Positions 40,423 through 40,629 of a stretch of 40,629 nt of DNA are shown here, one piece after another. The stretch comes from Candidatus Krumholzibacteriia bacterium (lineage in GTDB: Bacteria; Krumholzibacteriota; Krumholzibacteriia; LZORAL124-64-63): the NCBI GenBank assembly GCA_024763215.1, contig JANTFX010000015.1, positions 1 to 40,629 on the forward strand. The letters run 5' to 3'. The notes beneath the pieces are model-generated. The model was not told the origin of the DNA and ran no database searches. It saw nothing but the letters and a program-made list of their open reading frames with translations. The translations under genes were made by a program, and so were the position numbers. The first letter of the stretch is position 1, and every line of letters begins with the position of its first letter.

Positions 40423-40629
40423 CTACTCCACTACCCAGCAATCCGGGGTGTAGATCAGATCCTTCAGGGTTCCCTCACCCTTCTTGCCGGTCACATCGCC
40501 CACCTGATCCCAGACCTGCTGATCCAGGGTGGGCTTGTCCACGCTCCGCAACACACCCATGGGCCGCGGCATGTCGGGCTCGTTGTCCAGCTGGGTCATC
40601 ATGAAGGCCGGCCCCGCCGAATCAACGGT
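40423..40629 (-). CDS. korB: Second 2-oxoacid:ferredoxin oxidoreductase beta subunit (partial, 5' part beyond window)
   Basis: The minus strand encodes the last 68 residues of a korB (TVDSAGPAFMMTQLDN ... DCWVVE, stop at 40423-40425). Aligned without gaps to the complete korB it differs at 5 of 207 bases and 2 of 68 residues (Arg to Lys and Ala to Asp). The rest of the gene lies outside the window. It is thus a convergent duplicate gene, unless the end of the assembly is chimeric. Confidence 0.85.
   Translation of the reverse strand, partial: TVDSAGPAFMMTQLDNEPDMPRPMGVLRSVDKPTLDQQVWDQVGDVTGKKGEGTLKDLIYTPDCWVVE

Larger units (their letters stand above)
40112..40629. repeat. Large inverted repeat formed by two korB 3' ends
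   Basis: Bases 40112-40318 and 40423-40629 are inverted copies of each other, 207 bases without gaps and 5 mismatches. The 104 bases between them are also loosely palindromic but far less conserved. The repeat clearly continues past the right edge. Confidence 0.92.

Noticed and set aside
1-40629. CRISPR arrays, tRNA or rRNA genes, prophage and insertion sequences.
   Set aside because: No spaced direct repeats, cloverleaf-like genes, phage genes or transposases were seen on either strand.

Overview
This is a compact, GC-rich chromosomal window from a Gram-negative (diderm) bacterium. LPS export (LptD), a beta-barrel-like secreted protein, a PorX-type PglZ response regulator and a ferredoxin-linked 2-oxoacid oxidoreductase together suggest an uncultured FCB-superphylum lineage of the Krumholzibacteriota/Eisenbacteria/Latescibacterota kind. 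That placement is inference; there is no rRNA in the window. Almost everything is housekeeping or signalling. I see no prophage, transposase, CRISPR array or tRNA gene.

Left part (1-16.2 kb): a leftward operon pyrF-pyrE-membrane glycosyltransferase (cut by the window edge) diverges from a long rightward run. That run is serS, a membrane histidine kinase and its PorX-like REC-PglZ regulator, the tRNA t6A genes tsaE-tsaB with rimI, then accD-folC-ROK kinase-lptD. The last four are coupled by 4-nt stop/start overlaps.

Middle (16.2-26.9 kb): HU with a clear promoter and terminator comes first. Next is the most interesting gene of the window (16951-18327), a secreted metallophosphoesterase-like domain fused to a four-heme c-type cytochrome tail. 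Its reading frame is broken by one in-frame UGA in a C-G-U position, followed at the right distance by a SECIS-like hairpin, so I read it as a selenoprotein. Then come a secreted protein of unknown function, a DEDDh exonuclease with an apparently leaderless promoter, a pair of small zinc-ribbon proteins with a leader hairpin, a beta-barrel-like secreted protein, a sigma-54 promoter driving a HisKA-only protein followed by a hybrid kinase, a secreted propeller-like protein, and a fur-alr-terB group ending at a 23-bp perfect inverted repeat.

Right part (26.9-40.6 kb): a leftward ECF sigma/anti-sigma/secreted-protein operon, a leftward NhaD-type antiporter with a small unknown partner, marC, and a rightward CPA1-type antiporter with a TrkA-N domain. 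The latter shares its CTAG stop with a convergent dnaE-type polymerase gene, which also looks leaderless. Last is the korAB operon for 2-oxoacid:ferredoxin oxidoreductase. Immediately after korB, across a hairpin, the window ends inside a second, inverted, about 98% identical korB 3' end, so the korB end forms a large palindrome of two convergent near-identical genes.
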